A stretch of DNA of 44,457 nt. Origin: Bordetella parapertussis. GTDB taxonomy: Bacteria > Pseudomonadota > Gammaproteobacteria > Burkholderiales > Burkholderiaceae_B. Under the pieces are notes generated by a model that saw only the letters and a program-made list of their open reading frames with translations, did no database searches and was not told the DNA's origin. Position numbers and translations under genes: made by a program. Of this stretch, positions 25,415 through 34,311 are shown piece after piece. Positions within the stretch are counted from its first letter, which is position 1; each line of letters begins with the position of its first letter. The stretch covers positions 1 through 44,457 of the forward strand of contig CAMDEF010000035.1 in assembly GCA_945895265.1 (NCBI GenBank), read 5' to 3'.

Positions 25415-26572
25415 ATGGAATTCAAATTAAGCCCAGATCAAGAATTAATACAAGAATCAGTTCGGCGCATGTATACGCGCGACATTGAGCCGATCACTAA
25501 GGCGCACGATGCAGACAAACCCTTGCCCAAGGCCGCATTGCTAGAGATTTATAAATCGTTTGCAAGTTTGGGCATCACGGCGCCACGTATTCCAGAAGCA
25601 GCGGGTGGTGGTGGCTTGAGTATGTTGACCTATGGGTTGATCTTTGAACAGTTGCCTCCAACGCTTGCGATCTCTTTGCTTGCGCACGAGTGTACGACTG
25701 CGCGTATGTACGCCGAAAGTACGCCCGAGCAACGTGAGCGTCTGCTGCCTAGCCTATTTGCCGGTACTAAGATTAGTTGCACAGGTACGACCGAAGCCGA
25801 TGTTGGATCTGATCCACGCAGTGTCTCGACACGAGTCGAACGCGAGGGTGACGAATTGGTGATTACCGGTCAAAAAATGTGGATCACCAACGTATCTGTG
25901 TGTGATGTGATCAACGTATCTTGCTCTGAAGGTAAAGATGAACGTGGCTTAAGTCGCATGCGCCGTGTTGTGGTCGAGCGTGATAAAAGTCCCTTTGAGA
26001 CGCACGAAATTCCCACGCTTGGGCTTAAACAAGGTCACTTGGGTGACGCGGTGTTTAACGGTACTCGCGTGTCGTTGGATAATGCGTTGGGTTCTACCGG
26101 CGATGTGGCGCGTGTGTTGACGCTCTCCTGGAACGGCAATCGGCCTTTGGTCGGTTTATCTGCGGTCCATCTTGCTCAACGCGCCTTTGATGCGGCGCAA
26201 CAATATGCCAAGGTGCGTGTGCAGTTCGGTAAGCCGATTGGCAAGCATCAGTTAGTACAAAAAAATCTTGCTGACATTGAGACAGCGATTGTGTCGAGTC
26301 GGTTGCTTTGCTACTACGCACTTGATTGTATTGATCGCGGCGTGCGCGCCAATGGGGTAGCGGCCATGGCTAAACGCTACGCCACTCAGGCGTGCGAGCA
26401 GGCCGTTTCGCTTGCTATGCACGTGCATGGTGCGATGGGTATTAGTCAAGAACTTGGGCTCGAAGAGCTGTATCGTGATATTCGGATGCTCCCGATTCCT
26501 GATGGAACCAACGACATTCTTGCTTTGATTCAAGGGCGCGAAATCACCGACCTTGAAGCCTTTCGCAACTAA
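25415..26572 (+). CDS. Acyl-CoA dehydrogenase family protein with Asp at the catalytic Glu position
   Basis: 385 residues; AAGGAG precedes ATG 25415. Flavin-dependent alpha,beta-oxidation of acyl-CoA or the reverse. Features: helical N-domain, TGTTEADVGSDPRSV and TGQKMWITN in the beta domain (FAD binding), RVQFGKPIGKHQLVQ, HVHGAMGISQE and EELYRDIRMLPI in the C-domain. The motif normally YEGT, which holds the catalytic base Glu, is PDGTNDI here, giving Asp363. This could lower activity, alter specificity, or mean that the protein acts as a reductase or a base elsewhere is used. It touches the next gene (TAAATG), showing tight coupling to a double CoA-transferase. Confidence 0.9.
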   Translation: MEFKLSPDQELIQESVRRMYTRDIEPITKAHDADKPLPKAALLEIYKSFASLGITAPRIPEAAGGGGLSMLTYGLIFEQLPPTLAISLLAHECTTARMYAESTPEQRERLLPSLFAGTKISCTGTTEADVGSDPRSVSTRVEREGDELVITGQKMWITNVSVCDVINVSCSEGKDERGLSRMRRVVVERDKSPFETHEIPTLGLKQGHLGDAVFNGTRVSLDNALGSTGDVARVLTLSWNGNRPLVGLSAVHLAQRAFDAAQQYAKVRVQFGKPIGKHQLVQKNLADIETAIVSSRLLCYYALDCIDRGVRANGVAAMAKRYATQACEQAVSLAMHVHGAMGISQELGLEELYRDIRMLPIPDGTNDILALIQGREITDLEAFRN

Positions 26573-28708
26573 ATGAAAGCCGGGCCTCTGTCATCTATTT
26601 TGGTGGTTGAGCGTGCCGGTCGCTTAGCGGCCTCGGTCGCCGCAGGTTTGTTGGCAAACTTAGGCGCACGAGTCATTTGTTTCGAAGAGGTGTGTGGGCG
26701 TCCAGAGGCAGACCCGCTTAACTGGCATGAGCACCCTCTATCGCAGCAAGGGAAAGAGAGTGTCAAGCCAAGTCTGCAGGGTGATAGTCGAAGCCAGCAA
26801 TGGGTTGAGCTTGTGGCTCGGGCAGACGTTGTGATTGAATCAATTGATTCGCCGGCAGTAAAGAACTTGCCTGTTGGATCGCGGTGCAATGCGGCAAAAG
26901 TGCATGCGGTCTTTACCGACTTAGGGCTGGCGCAACAGTCCACGCAAAAAAAAATCCTGAATGAATTTGAACTGCAAGCCTTAACCGGCGCGATGGCTGT
27001 CACTGGCCACGCTGGGCAAGCGCCTCAAATGATTGCGACTCCAATTCTTGAGCTGCTAACTGGTATCAACGGCGCCACTTCAATCATCGCGGCTTTGCGT
27101 GCAAAGGCGAATGAGACTGCCGTGCTAGATCTGGCAATATATGACAGTGCAGTAGCGTTTCTCGGAACCTTTCATAGCACGGCGTTAGCAGACCCCGCGC
27201 GTCAATATCGAGACGGTTGTCGCCACCCCTTGATTGCGCCTTGGAATAGTTATCCAACCGCTGATGGCAGGATCGTGTTGTGCTCGACGACCGACGTGCA
27301 CTGGCTTCGCATTGCAACGTTGATTGATCGGCCAGAGGCGATTGTTGACCCCAGATTTTCGACCACTGCCGCGCGGGCGAGAAACGCTGCCGCGGTCGAC
27401 GCGTTCATCGAGCCTTGGACACGTGCGCGCAGCACGCAATCGGTACTGGAAGCCTTAGAAAAAATTGCTATTCCGTCCGGCATGATTGCGTCAATTGAAG
27501 ATATGCTGCAAGAAGAGCGGCGATATCAGCATGTGCGCGAAGTCAGGCGCGACGATAACAGTGTGATTCAGTGCCCGATTAATTTGGTTGATTTTGTAGT
27601 TTCTGCTCATTGCCCGATTGAATCGGTTGATCTTTTAAAGGCCACTGAAAGTCAGGTTGAGCTCGTCGACCTTTCTCAACCTAGTATAGAAACGCCAGTG
27701 AACCGAGCGAAGCCAATAAATGAGCTGACGGGTGCTCTGGATAAACCGTTGTCGGGCATTCGTGTAATTGAGATTGGTCCATACACCGCAGGTCCGTATG
27801 CTGGCCGACTGCTTGCAGACCTAGGTGCCGACGTCATCAAAGTTGAACCTTTTGGTGGCGAAGTGTCGCGCAAATGGTTGCCAAGTTTTAACGGCCTCAG
27901 TGGGTATTTTCAAAATTACAACGCGGGCAAAAAAAGTCTTTTTTTAGATTTTCAAAAACCTGACGATGGACAGAGGCTCTGGCAATTACTCGCGACAGCA
28001 GACGTACTCATTCAGAATTTAGGACCAGGGGCGCTCGCGCGAGCAGGCTTTGGTTCAGAGGCTGTTTTAGCTCAACGACCCGATTTAATCTATTGTTCGA
28101 TTTCTGGTTTTGGTGCATCGGCTAAGGTACGTCTGGCGGTAGACACCGTGGTTCAGGCCGCCAGTGGTGTGATGGCACTCGTGGGTAACGATGCCGCCAC
28201 GCGTGAACAACGCGCCTTAAAGATCGGGCTGTCGATTGCTGACCTAATTGCGGCGCATGTCTGTGCGTTATCGGTTGTTGCTCGGCTTGGAGTGCAAGGC
28301 GCTGCGGCGCAGGGCGGTCCGGTGGATATTTCGATGTTGCGCTCTTTAGCGTGGATGACGCAGCTCGCGTGGTCTCAGCCTAACGACGACTTGCCCAAAG
28401 GCGTTACGCTTGAGTGCACGGATGGTTATGTATTTTCTTTAGATTGGCAGAAGCTGCAAAGCCGTTCGTTCAGCGCAACGACCTCACTGATATCAGTGAG
28501 GGCTATGCTCGAGCAGTTTAGCGTTGATGGTATCTCGGGTGTCGAGGTACGTGAGCCTTATGCAGTATTAACAACTGGCTTGACGAGCGAAAGACACCTG
28601 TTGCAATGGGTACAAGATCTCGACACGCGAGTCCCTATTTTGACGACACCACACCGCTGGTCAAACATCGTGCCAGGGGTGCATTCTTGTGTGATGGCAC
28701 TTGCTTGA
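26573..28708 (+). CDS. Double-domain class III CoA-transferase (tandem CaiB/BaiF fusion) 1
   Basis: 711 residues, roughly twice the usual size. Domain 1 spans about 1-340; domain 2 begins near 390 with LSGIRVIEIGPYTAG and LGADVIKVEPFGGE. The catalytic Asp is present in domain 2 (Asp557 in LSIADLIAAH), while the equivalent position of domain 1 is Glu160 in TPILELLTG. Domain 1 also lacks the canonical N-terminal strand motif (LVVERAGRLAA). Class III enzymes normally work as interlocked dimers, so the fusion may be an intramolecular dimer with one active site, as in DddD-like proteins (known architecture, weak analogy). Its ATG directly follows the TAA of the acyl-CoA dehydrogenase. Confidence 0.87.
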   Translation: MKAGPLSSILVVERAGRLAASVAAGLLANLGARVICFEEVCGRPEADPLNWHEHPLSQQGKESVKPSLQGDSRSQQWVELVARADVVIESIDSPAVKNLPVGSRCNAAKVHAVFTDLGLAQQSTQKKILNEFELQALTGAMAVTGHAGQAPQMIATPILELLTGINGATSIIAALRAKANETAVLDLAIYDSAVAFLGTFHSTALADPARQYRDGCRHPLIAPWNSYPTADGRIVLCSTTDVHWLRIATLIDRPEAIVDPRFSTTAARARNAAAVDAFIEPWTRARSTQSVLEALEKIAIPSGMIASIEDMLQEERRYQHVREVRRDDNSVIQCPINLVDFVVSAHCPIESVDLLKATESQVELVDLSQPSIETPVNRAKPINELTGALDKPLSGIRVIEIGPYTAGPYAGRLLADLGADVIKVEPFGGEVSRKWLPSFNGLSGYFQNYNAGKKSLFLDFQKPDDGQRLWQLLATADVLIQNLGPGALARAGFGSEAVLAQRPDLIYCSISGFGASAKVRLAVDTVVQAASGVMALVGNDAATREQRALKIGLSIADLIAAHVCALSVVARLGVQGAAAQGGPVDISMLRSLAWMTQLAWSQPNDDLPKGVTLECTDGYVFSLDWQKLQSRSFSATTSLISVRAMLEQFSVDGISGVEVREPYAVLTTGLTSERHLLQWVQDLDTRVPILTTPHRWSNIVPGVHSCVMALA

Positions 28709-28750
28709 TCGTAGTCGATATTGGGCGTGCACTTTGCGGAGATTCTTTTA

Positions 28751-30916
28751 GTGAAAGACACCCACTTGCTTAAAAAAATAAAAGTATTAGAAGCTGGTAA
28801 TCGCCTTGCTGTTGCAATCTGTGGTGGGTTGCTCAGAGACGCAGGCGCCGAGGTCACTGTTATCCAGACTGACGATCGCTTGATTGAAAAATGGCAAGCT
28901 GACAAACGCTATTTAGTCGGAAAGGAATATGACCCTAAGGTCTTGACGCTTGAAGAGTTTCGAACGCAAGCACTAAATACTGACATCCTTTTACTGTCGT
29001 CTGATACGGATCCCGCTTGGGTGGCTGCTGCAGCGCAGCAGGCTAAAGCGACAGCGAAGGAGTTGATTGTTTTAGATCTCACTGCCACGGGCTCTTTTGG
29101 CCCGTTAGCTGGCGTTGCCTTTTCTGACCTGCAGATCCAGGCTCTCTGTGGTTTGATCGATACAACGGGTGCGTCAGGGCAAATTTCCGAACCTGTCGGA
29201 TTTCCTTTTGCAGAGGTGTCTGCCGCGCTATATGGCTCGGTGGCAGTGCTGGCTGCGCTTCACGCGCGCGATCGGTCTGGCGAGGGGCAGGCAATTGAAG
29301 TGGCGTTATACGACACCGCAGTCAACGCCATGATGACCTTCTTACCCAAGGCGTTTGCTGGTCATGCGGTCTCACGCATCGGTAACCGACACCCTCTGAG
29401 TGCACCCTGGAACGCCTACGGCACAAAAGATGGTTGGGTGTTGGTGTGTACGGTCTCGAATGAACAATGGGTCAGACTCGCTCAAGCGATCGATCCGGCG
29501 CTTGCGGTGAACGCTCGTTATGCCAACTTAAATGACCGTGTGCGTTGTGTGGATGAACTTGATCAAATCTTGTCAACATGGACAAGCCAATTAACTACGG
29601 CCGAATGTCTTGCGATTTGCGAAAACTCTGATATTCCCGCTGGGCCAATTCAAGCGATTGACAAGTTAACCCTTGATCCGAACGTACAACACCGAAAGAT
29701 GATTCAAAGTCTTAACGGTTCGCAAGATTTGTCAGACTGGTTGCCTGGGGTGCCTTTTAAACAGACGTTGAATGGATTGGTGGCGCAGGTTGAGTCTGGG
29801 GTGACAACCTTCGAGCCTACAACCGACCCTAGCGCAGGACGAACCCTTCCACTTGCTGGTCTACGCGTGGTTGAAGTTGGTCAGTACACCACCGCTCCCT
29901 TGGTAGGTAAAAATCTGGCCTCGTTAGGTGCTGAAGTTATTAAGGTTGAGCCGCTTGAAGGTGATGCCTCGAGAGCATGGACGCCTGGGCAGGGATCGAT
30001 GGGTTATTTTTTTGCGCTCAGTAACAGCGATAAATTGATCGTCACACTAGACTTGAAATCGAAAGAAGGTGTTGAGCAGTTTTGTGCTCTATTGGGCTCG
30101 AGTGCGGTGTTGGTTGAAAATATGCGTCCGGGCGCCTTAGGCCGAGTCGTCAATAAAATCCAATCCCTAGAGTCTTTAAACCCATCGCTAATTCATTGCG
30201 CCATCTCAGGTTTTGGGGCCGACTCAGCTTATCCGAATCGACCCGCCTTTGATACTGTGGCACAGGCGATGTCTGGAATCATGGATCTGACACGACGAAC
30301 CGGTACCCCAATGAAGGCTGGTATCTCGGCTGCCGATATTCTTGGTGGACAAGTGGCATTGTTTGCGATTCTGTGTGCTTTACGTCAGCCCTCGACTCGC
30401 ACTAGGCGAGGAGGGTCAATTGATGTGGCTATGCAAGATGTCGGCGTCTGGGCAACCCACCCAGTTTGGTTTGCTTCAAAGGAGGCAAGTGCGTATCTGA
30501 TTGCCTCGTGTTTTGACGGTTCTGTTTTGTTTCAAGGTACCGATCAAGCTTTGCAACAGTGGGCTCTTAGCCTTTCTGTTGTTATTCAGAAGCAAGCGTT
30601 TGTGACGCCGTTGACAGTCAACGAGCTTATGTCGACTTGCTCAACAGAAAACGTTGTTGGTGTAAAAGTGCATTCGTTGACCGAGGTATTGGCGCACGAG
30701 CATTTTAAGGCGAGGTGCTTGGGGGTCGGTCGCGATCAAGACGGTACGTTTTGGCCCTTAATTAACAGCCCCTATCGGCTGCAAGTCACGCCAACGCAAA
30801 GCTATCGAGTACCGGGTAAAGTCGGGCAAGATAACGTCAGGGTGTTTGGTCACCACGACGCATCTGCCGCAACCATTCAGACCGATAGCCGCGCAGGTAC
30901 TGCACGGGATGTTTGA
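28751..30916 (+). CDS. Double-domain class III CoA-transferase (tandem CaiB/BaiF fusion) 2
   Basis: 721 residues from GTG 28751 (GGAG nine bases upstream); TTG 28721 or GTG 28727 are alternative starts. Domain 1 covers about 1-350 and domain 2 starts near 368 with LAGLRVVEVGQYTTAP and LGAEVIKVEPLEGD. Domain 2 keeps the catalytic Asp (529, in ISAADILGG); domain 1 has Glu155 at that site (PFAEVSAALYG). The same layout as the preceding gene, 42 bases upstream, points to duplication of a fused ancestor followed by divergence. The last 80 bases overlap the converging OYE gene at 30837. Possibly the two fusions form a hetero-oligomer. Confidence 0.86.
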   Translation: MKDTHLLKKIKVLEAGNRLAVAICGGLLRDAGAEVTVIQTDDRLIEKWQADKRYLVGKEYDPKVLTLEEFRTQALNTDILLLSSDTDPAWVAAAAQQAKATAKELIVLDLTATGSFGPLAGVAFSDLQIQALCGLIDTTGASGQISEPVGFPFAEVSAALYGSVAVLAALHARDRSGEGQAIEVALYDTAVNAMMTFLPKAFAGHAVSRIGNRHPLSAPWNAYGTKDGWVLVCTVSNEQWVRLAQAIDPALAVNARYANLNDRVRCVDELDQILSTWTSQLTTAECLAICENSDIPAGPIQAIDKLTLDPNVQHRKMIQSLNGSQDLSDWLPGVPFKQTLNGLVAQVESGVTTFEPTTDPSAGRTLPLAGLRVVEVGQYTTAPLVGKNLASLGAEVIKVEPLEGDASRAWTPGQGSMGYFFALSNSDKLIVTLDLKSKEGVEQFCALLGSSAVLVENMRPGALGRVVNKIQSLESLNPSLIHCAISGFGADSAYPNRPAFDTVAQAMSGIMDLTRRTGTPMKAGISAADILGGQVALFAILCALRQPSTRTRRGGSIDVAMQDVGVWATHPVWFASKEASAYLIASCFDGSVLFQGTDQALQQWALSLSVVIQKQAFVTPLTVNELMSTCSTENVVGVKVHSLTEVLAHEHFKARCLGVGRDQDGTFWPLINSPYRLQVTPTQSYRVPGKVGQDNVRVFGHHDASAATIQTDSRAGTARDV

Positions 30917-31952
30917 CTTGCGCCTGTAAGACTGAGGCGGCATACCAAACCCAGTGTGGGTCAAATAGCATGCCGCGTGCGAGTGCTACAAAATCAGCAG
31001 AACCCGAAGCGATAATGTCCTCGGCCTGTTGGGGGTCATAGAGCATGCCGACTGCCATTGTTGGAATAGTGACCGCTTTGCGAATGTCGGCAGCAAATTC
31101 AACTTGGTGCCCGGGGTATAGTGGTACCTGTTGTTGCGCAGAGGTGCCTCCGCTCGAAGCGGTAATAAAATCGCAGCCTAGGTCTTTGAGTCGACTTGCA
31201 AAAACCTCTGCCTCCGCAGTTGTCCACCCCCCATCAATCCAGTCTGTTGCCGTGATCCGCGCACCCATCGGAAGCTGGTCCGGCCAGGCTTTGCGCATTG
31301 CAGCAAACACCTCAAGCGGAAAGCGCATTCGGTTGTCTAGTGAGCCGCCAAACTGGTCAGTGCGTCGATTAGAAAGAGGAGATAAAAAACTATGCAAGAG
31401 ATATCCGTGCGCGATGTTGACTTCGATCAAATCAATGCCGATACGCGCTGCGCGCATGACGGCTTGAACATGAGCCGCACGTACTGTCTCAAAATCTGCC
31501 TCGTTCATCGGCTGAGGAGCTGGCCAATTTTGAGTTTGCGCGATCGCGGAAGGGGCAATCGTTTGCCAAGCGTTTTGTGTTTCAGTGAGCGCAGTGCCGC
31601 GTTTGATCCACGGCAAGGAGGCAGAGCCTTTACGCCCAGCATGTGACAGCTGTATACCGATTGCGGCTTCGCTATGCTTGTGACAAAAAGAAATCACGCG
31701 TTTAAGCGCCTGCTCGTTATCGTCTGAATAGAGGCCGAGGCAACCATGAGTGATACGACCTCTTGGTTCGACGTGCGCAGCTTCTAAGATCACGAGACCT
31801 ACGCCTGAAACCGCGAATTTGCCAATATGCATCAGGTGCCAATCGGTGGCGCTACCTTCTTCGGCGCTGTATTGACACATCGGCGAGACCACAATTCTAT
31901 TGTCTAGGTGTAGGTCACGTAATTTGAACGCAGAGAATAATTGGCTGTTCAT
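30837..31952 (-). CDS. NADH:flavin oxidoreductase, Old Yellow Enzyme family (YqjM-like)
   Basis: 371 residues, ATG at 31950-31952. FMN-dependent ene-reductase that reduces activated double bonds using NAD(P)H. The YqjM-type features are present: Cys26 in SPMCQYS tuning the flavin, QLSHAGRK, HGYLLHSFLSPLSN, RTDQFGGSLDNRMRFPLE and GMLYDP followed by ALARGMLFDPHW. The 3' end overlaps the converging double CoA-transferase gene by 80 bases. It is divergent from a paralogue at 32190 that has Gly instead of Cys26. An enoate, enone or unsaturated CoA-derived intermediate of the surrounding pathway is a likely substrate (inference). Confidence 0.93.
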   Translation of the reverse strand: MNSQLFSAFKLRDLHLDNRIVVSPMCQYSAEEGSATDWHLMHIGKFAVSGVGLVILEAAHVEPRGRITHGCLGLYSDDNEQALKRVISFCHKHSEAAIGIQLSHAGRKGSASLPWIKRGTALTETQNAWQTIAPSAIAQTQNWPAPQPMNEADFETVRAAHVQAVMRAARIGIDLIEVNIAHGYLLHSFLSPLSNRRTDQFGGSLDNRMRFPLEVFAAMRKAWPDQLPMGARITATDWIDGGWTTAEAEVFASRLKDLGCDFITASSGGTSAQQQVPLYPGHQVEFAADIRKAVTIPTMAVGMLYDPQQAEDIIASGSADFVALARGMLFDPHWVWYAASVLQAQVKHPVQYLRGYRSEWLRQMRRGDQTP

Positions 31953-32189
31953 GCAGACTCTTAGGTATTGCCTCGGATTTTGTGATCAAACCTAAACCTA
32001 CGACCTTAATCATAAAACACATTCTGCTAATTATGGCTTTGTGATAATCTATGCCACATAAATATAAAGTTAACACGAGACAAACAATCAAGACCACTAA
32101 ACGGGATTGATTCGCCTGTTGGCTACCATTCGCGATTTAGGTAGACGACTGATATTTGCGTCGTGTGACAATCCTTCAGGAGATTGAAC

Positions 32190-33299
32190 ATGTCGTCTAA
32201 GTTATTTTCATCCTTCAAGCTACGCGACCTTGAGATACCGAATCGCATTATGGTATCGCCAATGGGACAATACTCTGCAAACGACGGTTGCGCGAGCAAC
32301 TGGCACTTCATGCACTTAGGCACGATGGCGGTTTCGGGTGCTGGTTTGCTGGTAATTGAAGCAACTGCGGTCAACCCAGAGGCACGCTTAAGCCCGCGCG
32401 ACTTAGGCTTGTGGTCAGACGCAAACGAAGCCGCGCTTGCGCCGATTGTTGAGTTCTGTCGAAAAGAGGGTGGGGCTCGTATTGGTTTGCAGCTTTGGCA
32501 TAGCGGGCGTAAAGGCTCGGTGACTGTGGCTTGGGAAAAGCAGTTAGCGATTCCGGTCGATCAGGGCGGATGGATACCCTTAGGCGCCTCACCTTTGCAG
32601 TATCCTGAGCGTACCATGCCTAAGGCACTGGATGACGCCGACATCAAACAGATCACTCAAGATTATGTTGACGCGACAAAACGTTCAGATCGTTTGGGTA
32701 TTGAGTTGCTCGAACTGCATGGCGCGCATGGTTATTTGTTGCATAACTTTTTGTCGCCTCTTACCAATCAACGCACAGATCGCTACGGTGGAAGTCTTGA
32801 AAACCGTATGAGATTTCCGCTAGAAGTCTTTAAGGCGATTCGTGCTGCGTGGCCCGCACACAAACCGCTTGGAGTGCGGATTTCCGCGGTGGATTGGGCG
32901 CCCGGTGGCTGGCAGATCGAAGACAGCATTGCCTTTACGAAAGCCTTGCAGGCCTTAGGCTGCGATTACGTGACGGCATCGAGTGGTGGCGCTGTGCCTG
33001 AGCAAAGGATTAAACCAGTGCCTGGGTATCAAGTGCCATTTGCCGAGCAAATCAAAGCGGCAACTGGGATGTTTACCGTGGCAGTCGGCTTAATTACTGA
33101 AGCTCAGCAAGCTGAGAATATTTTGCAAAGTGGTCAGGCCGACATGGTCGCCTTGGGTCGACGAATGTTATATGACCCACGCTGGCCTTGGCATGCGGCA
33201 GTCGAGCTAGGTGAAGAGTTTTTCTACCCCAAGCAATACGAGCGTTCGCATCCGTCTATGCAAGGTGGTGACTTTTTACGACCGGCGCGCAATATGTAA
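32190..33299 (+). CDS. NADH:flavin oxidoreductase, OYE family paralogue with Cys26 replaced by Gly
   Basis: 369 residues from ATG 32190, with AGGAG 7 bases upstream; the frame runs two codons further to a TTG. It aligns without gaps at the N-terminus with its divergent neighbour, but the flavin-tuning cysteine is Gly26 (SPMGQYS). Other OYE motifs are intact: QLWHSGRK, HGAHGYLLHNFLSPLTN, RTDRYGGSLENRMRFPLE and ALGRRMLYDPRW. Loss of the cysteine should change flavin potential and active-site shape. The crotonase gene follows about 100 bases downstream. An ene-reductase or dienoyl-CoA/alicyclic acyl-CoA oxidoreductase role is plausible. Confidence 0.92.
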   Translation: MSSKLFSSFKLRDLEIPNRIMVSPMGQYSANDGCASNWHFMHLGTMAVSGAGLLVIEATAVNPEARLSPRDLGLWSDANEAALAPIVEFCRKEGGARIGLQLWHSGRKGSVTVAWEKQLAIPVDQGGWIPLGASPLQYPERTMPKALDDADIKQITQDYVDATKRSDRLGIELLELHGAHGYLLHNFLSPLTNQRTDRYGGSLENRMRFPLEVFKAIRAAWPAHKPLGVRISAVDWAPGGWQIEDSIAFTKALQALGCDYVTASSGGAVPEQRIKPVPGYQVPFAEQIKAATGMFTVAVGLITEAQQAENILQSGQADMVALGRRMLYDPRWPWHAAVELGEEFFYPKQYERSHPSMQGGDFLRPARNM

Positions 33300-33400
33300 G
33301 CTTGCTTGAGGCGGGTCGCCAATTGGCCCGTAGCAGGTAAGTATCGTTTCCAATTTAGATAGCTTTAAGAAACATTATTAATGTGCGGAGATTGATAGTC

Positions 33401-34192
33401 ATGAGGGAAGACCGAGAATACCTTGATATTCTTTATCAAGAAAAGGACGGTGTTGCAACAATCACGTTTAATCGTCCTGACGTGCTGAATGCTTTTCGTA
33501 TGGGCACGTATGAAGAAGTGACTCACGCGCTGCACCGTGCTGGTTGGAATAAAGAGATTGGTGTCATTGTGTTGACGGGCGTTGGACGCGCCTTTGGTGT
33601 AGGTGGTGACTCAAGTGATAAGAAGTCAACGCGTGCCGGCCACGGTACCTTAGGGGTGCCGGTTGAAGCATTGCATGCAGCGATACGCGATGTGCCTAAA
33701 CCAGTCATTGCAAAAGTGCGCGGCTATGCGATTGGTGGTGGCAATGTGCTTGTGACGATTTGCGATTTAACCCTTGCTGCCGACACCGCTATCTTTGGTC
33801 AAGTTGGGCCTAAAGTTGGCTCGGTAGATCCTGGCTATGGAACGGCCTATTTGTCACGCATCGTCGGTGAAAAGAAAGCCCGTGAAATTTGGTATTTGTG
33901 TCGTCGCTACAGCGCGACAGAAGCGCTGGCAATGGGTTTGATTAACAAAGTGGTGCCTGATGCAGAGTTGGATGCAGAAGTCGATAAATGGTGTGCAGAG
34001 ATCATGCAGATGAGTCCCACAGCAATCGCCATTGCAAAACGTTCGTTCAATGCTGACAGTGACAATATCAAGGGCATTGCGAATTTAGGATTTCAGGCGG
34101 TCTCACTGTTTTATGGTACCGACGAGGCAAAAGAAGGCGGCAACGCTTTCCGTGAAAAACGCAAACCTCGTTTTCGAGATCATCAAAAGTAG
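33401..34192 (+). CDS. Crotonase-superfamily ring hydrolase/synthase, BadI/MenB-like
   Basis: 263 residues from ATG 33401 (GGAG 10 bases upstream); a GTG six codons earlier is possible. The sequence closely recalls 2-ketocyclohexanecarboxyl-CoA hydrolase (BadI) and naphthoate synthase (MenB): IRDVPKPVIAKVRGYAIGGG (95-114), FGQVGPKVGSVDPGYGTAY, EKKAREIWYLCRRYSA and the C-terminal EGGNAFREKRKPRF. BadI opens a 2-oxocyclohexane ring to pimeloyl-CoA; MenB closes a ring. No men genes are nearby and the context is degradative, so ring opening of an alicyclic beta-keto acyl-CoA is the better guess. Position after an OYE gene supports alicyclic or aromatic acid catabolism. Confidence 0.87.
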   Translation: MREDREYLDILYQEKDGVATITFNRPDVLNAFRMGTYEEVTHALHRAGWNKEIGVIVLTGVGRAFGVGGDSSDKKSTRAGHGTLGVPVEALHAAIRDVPKPVIAKVRGYAIGGGNVLVTICDLTLAADTAIFGQVGPKVGSVDPGYGTAYLSRIVGEKKAREIWYLCRRYSATEALAMGLINKVVPDAELDAEVDKWCAEIMQMSPTAIAIAKRSFNADSDNIKGIANLGFQAVSLFYGTDEAKEGGNAFREKRKPRFRDHQK

Positions 34193-34203
34193 TTGGATGA
34201 GCG

Positions 34204-34234
34204 AAGACGCTGCGGGCTCAAGGCGTGGCGTCTT
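34204..34234 (+). terminator. Rho-independent terminator after the BadI/MenB-like gene
   Basis: AAGACGC (34204-34210) pairs with GCGTCTT (34228-34234) across a 17-base loop, followed by a T-rich run near 34238-34246. A second AAGACGCC near 34259 can pair alternatively with the right arm, giving a competing hairpin that could serve the converging MmgE/PrpD gene. Confidence 0.55.
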
Positions 34235-34311
34235 AAGTTTATTTTTCCCTTAGGTACAAGACGCCGGCTCACTTGCGTAGCCGAACACAGTCAGCCAAGG
34301 CTCACAGACGG

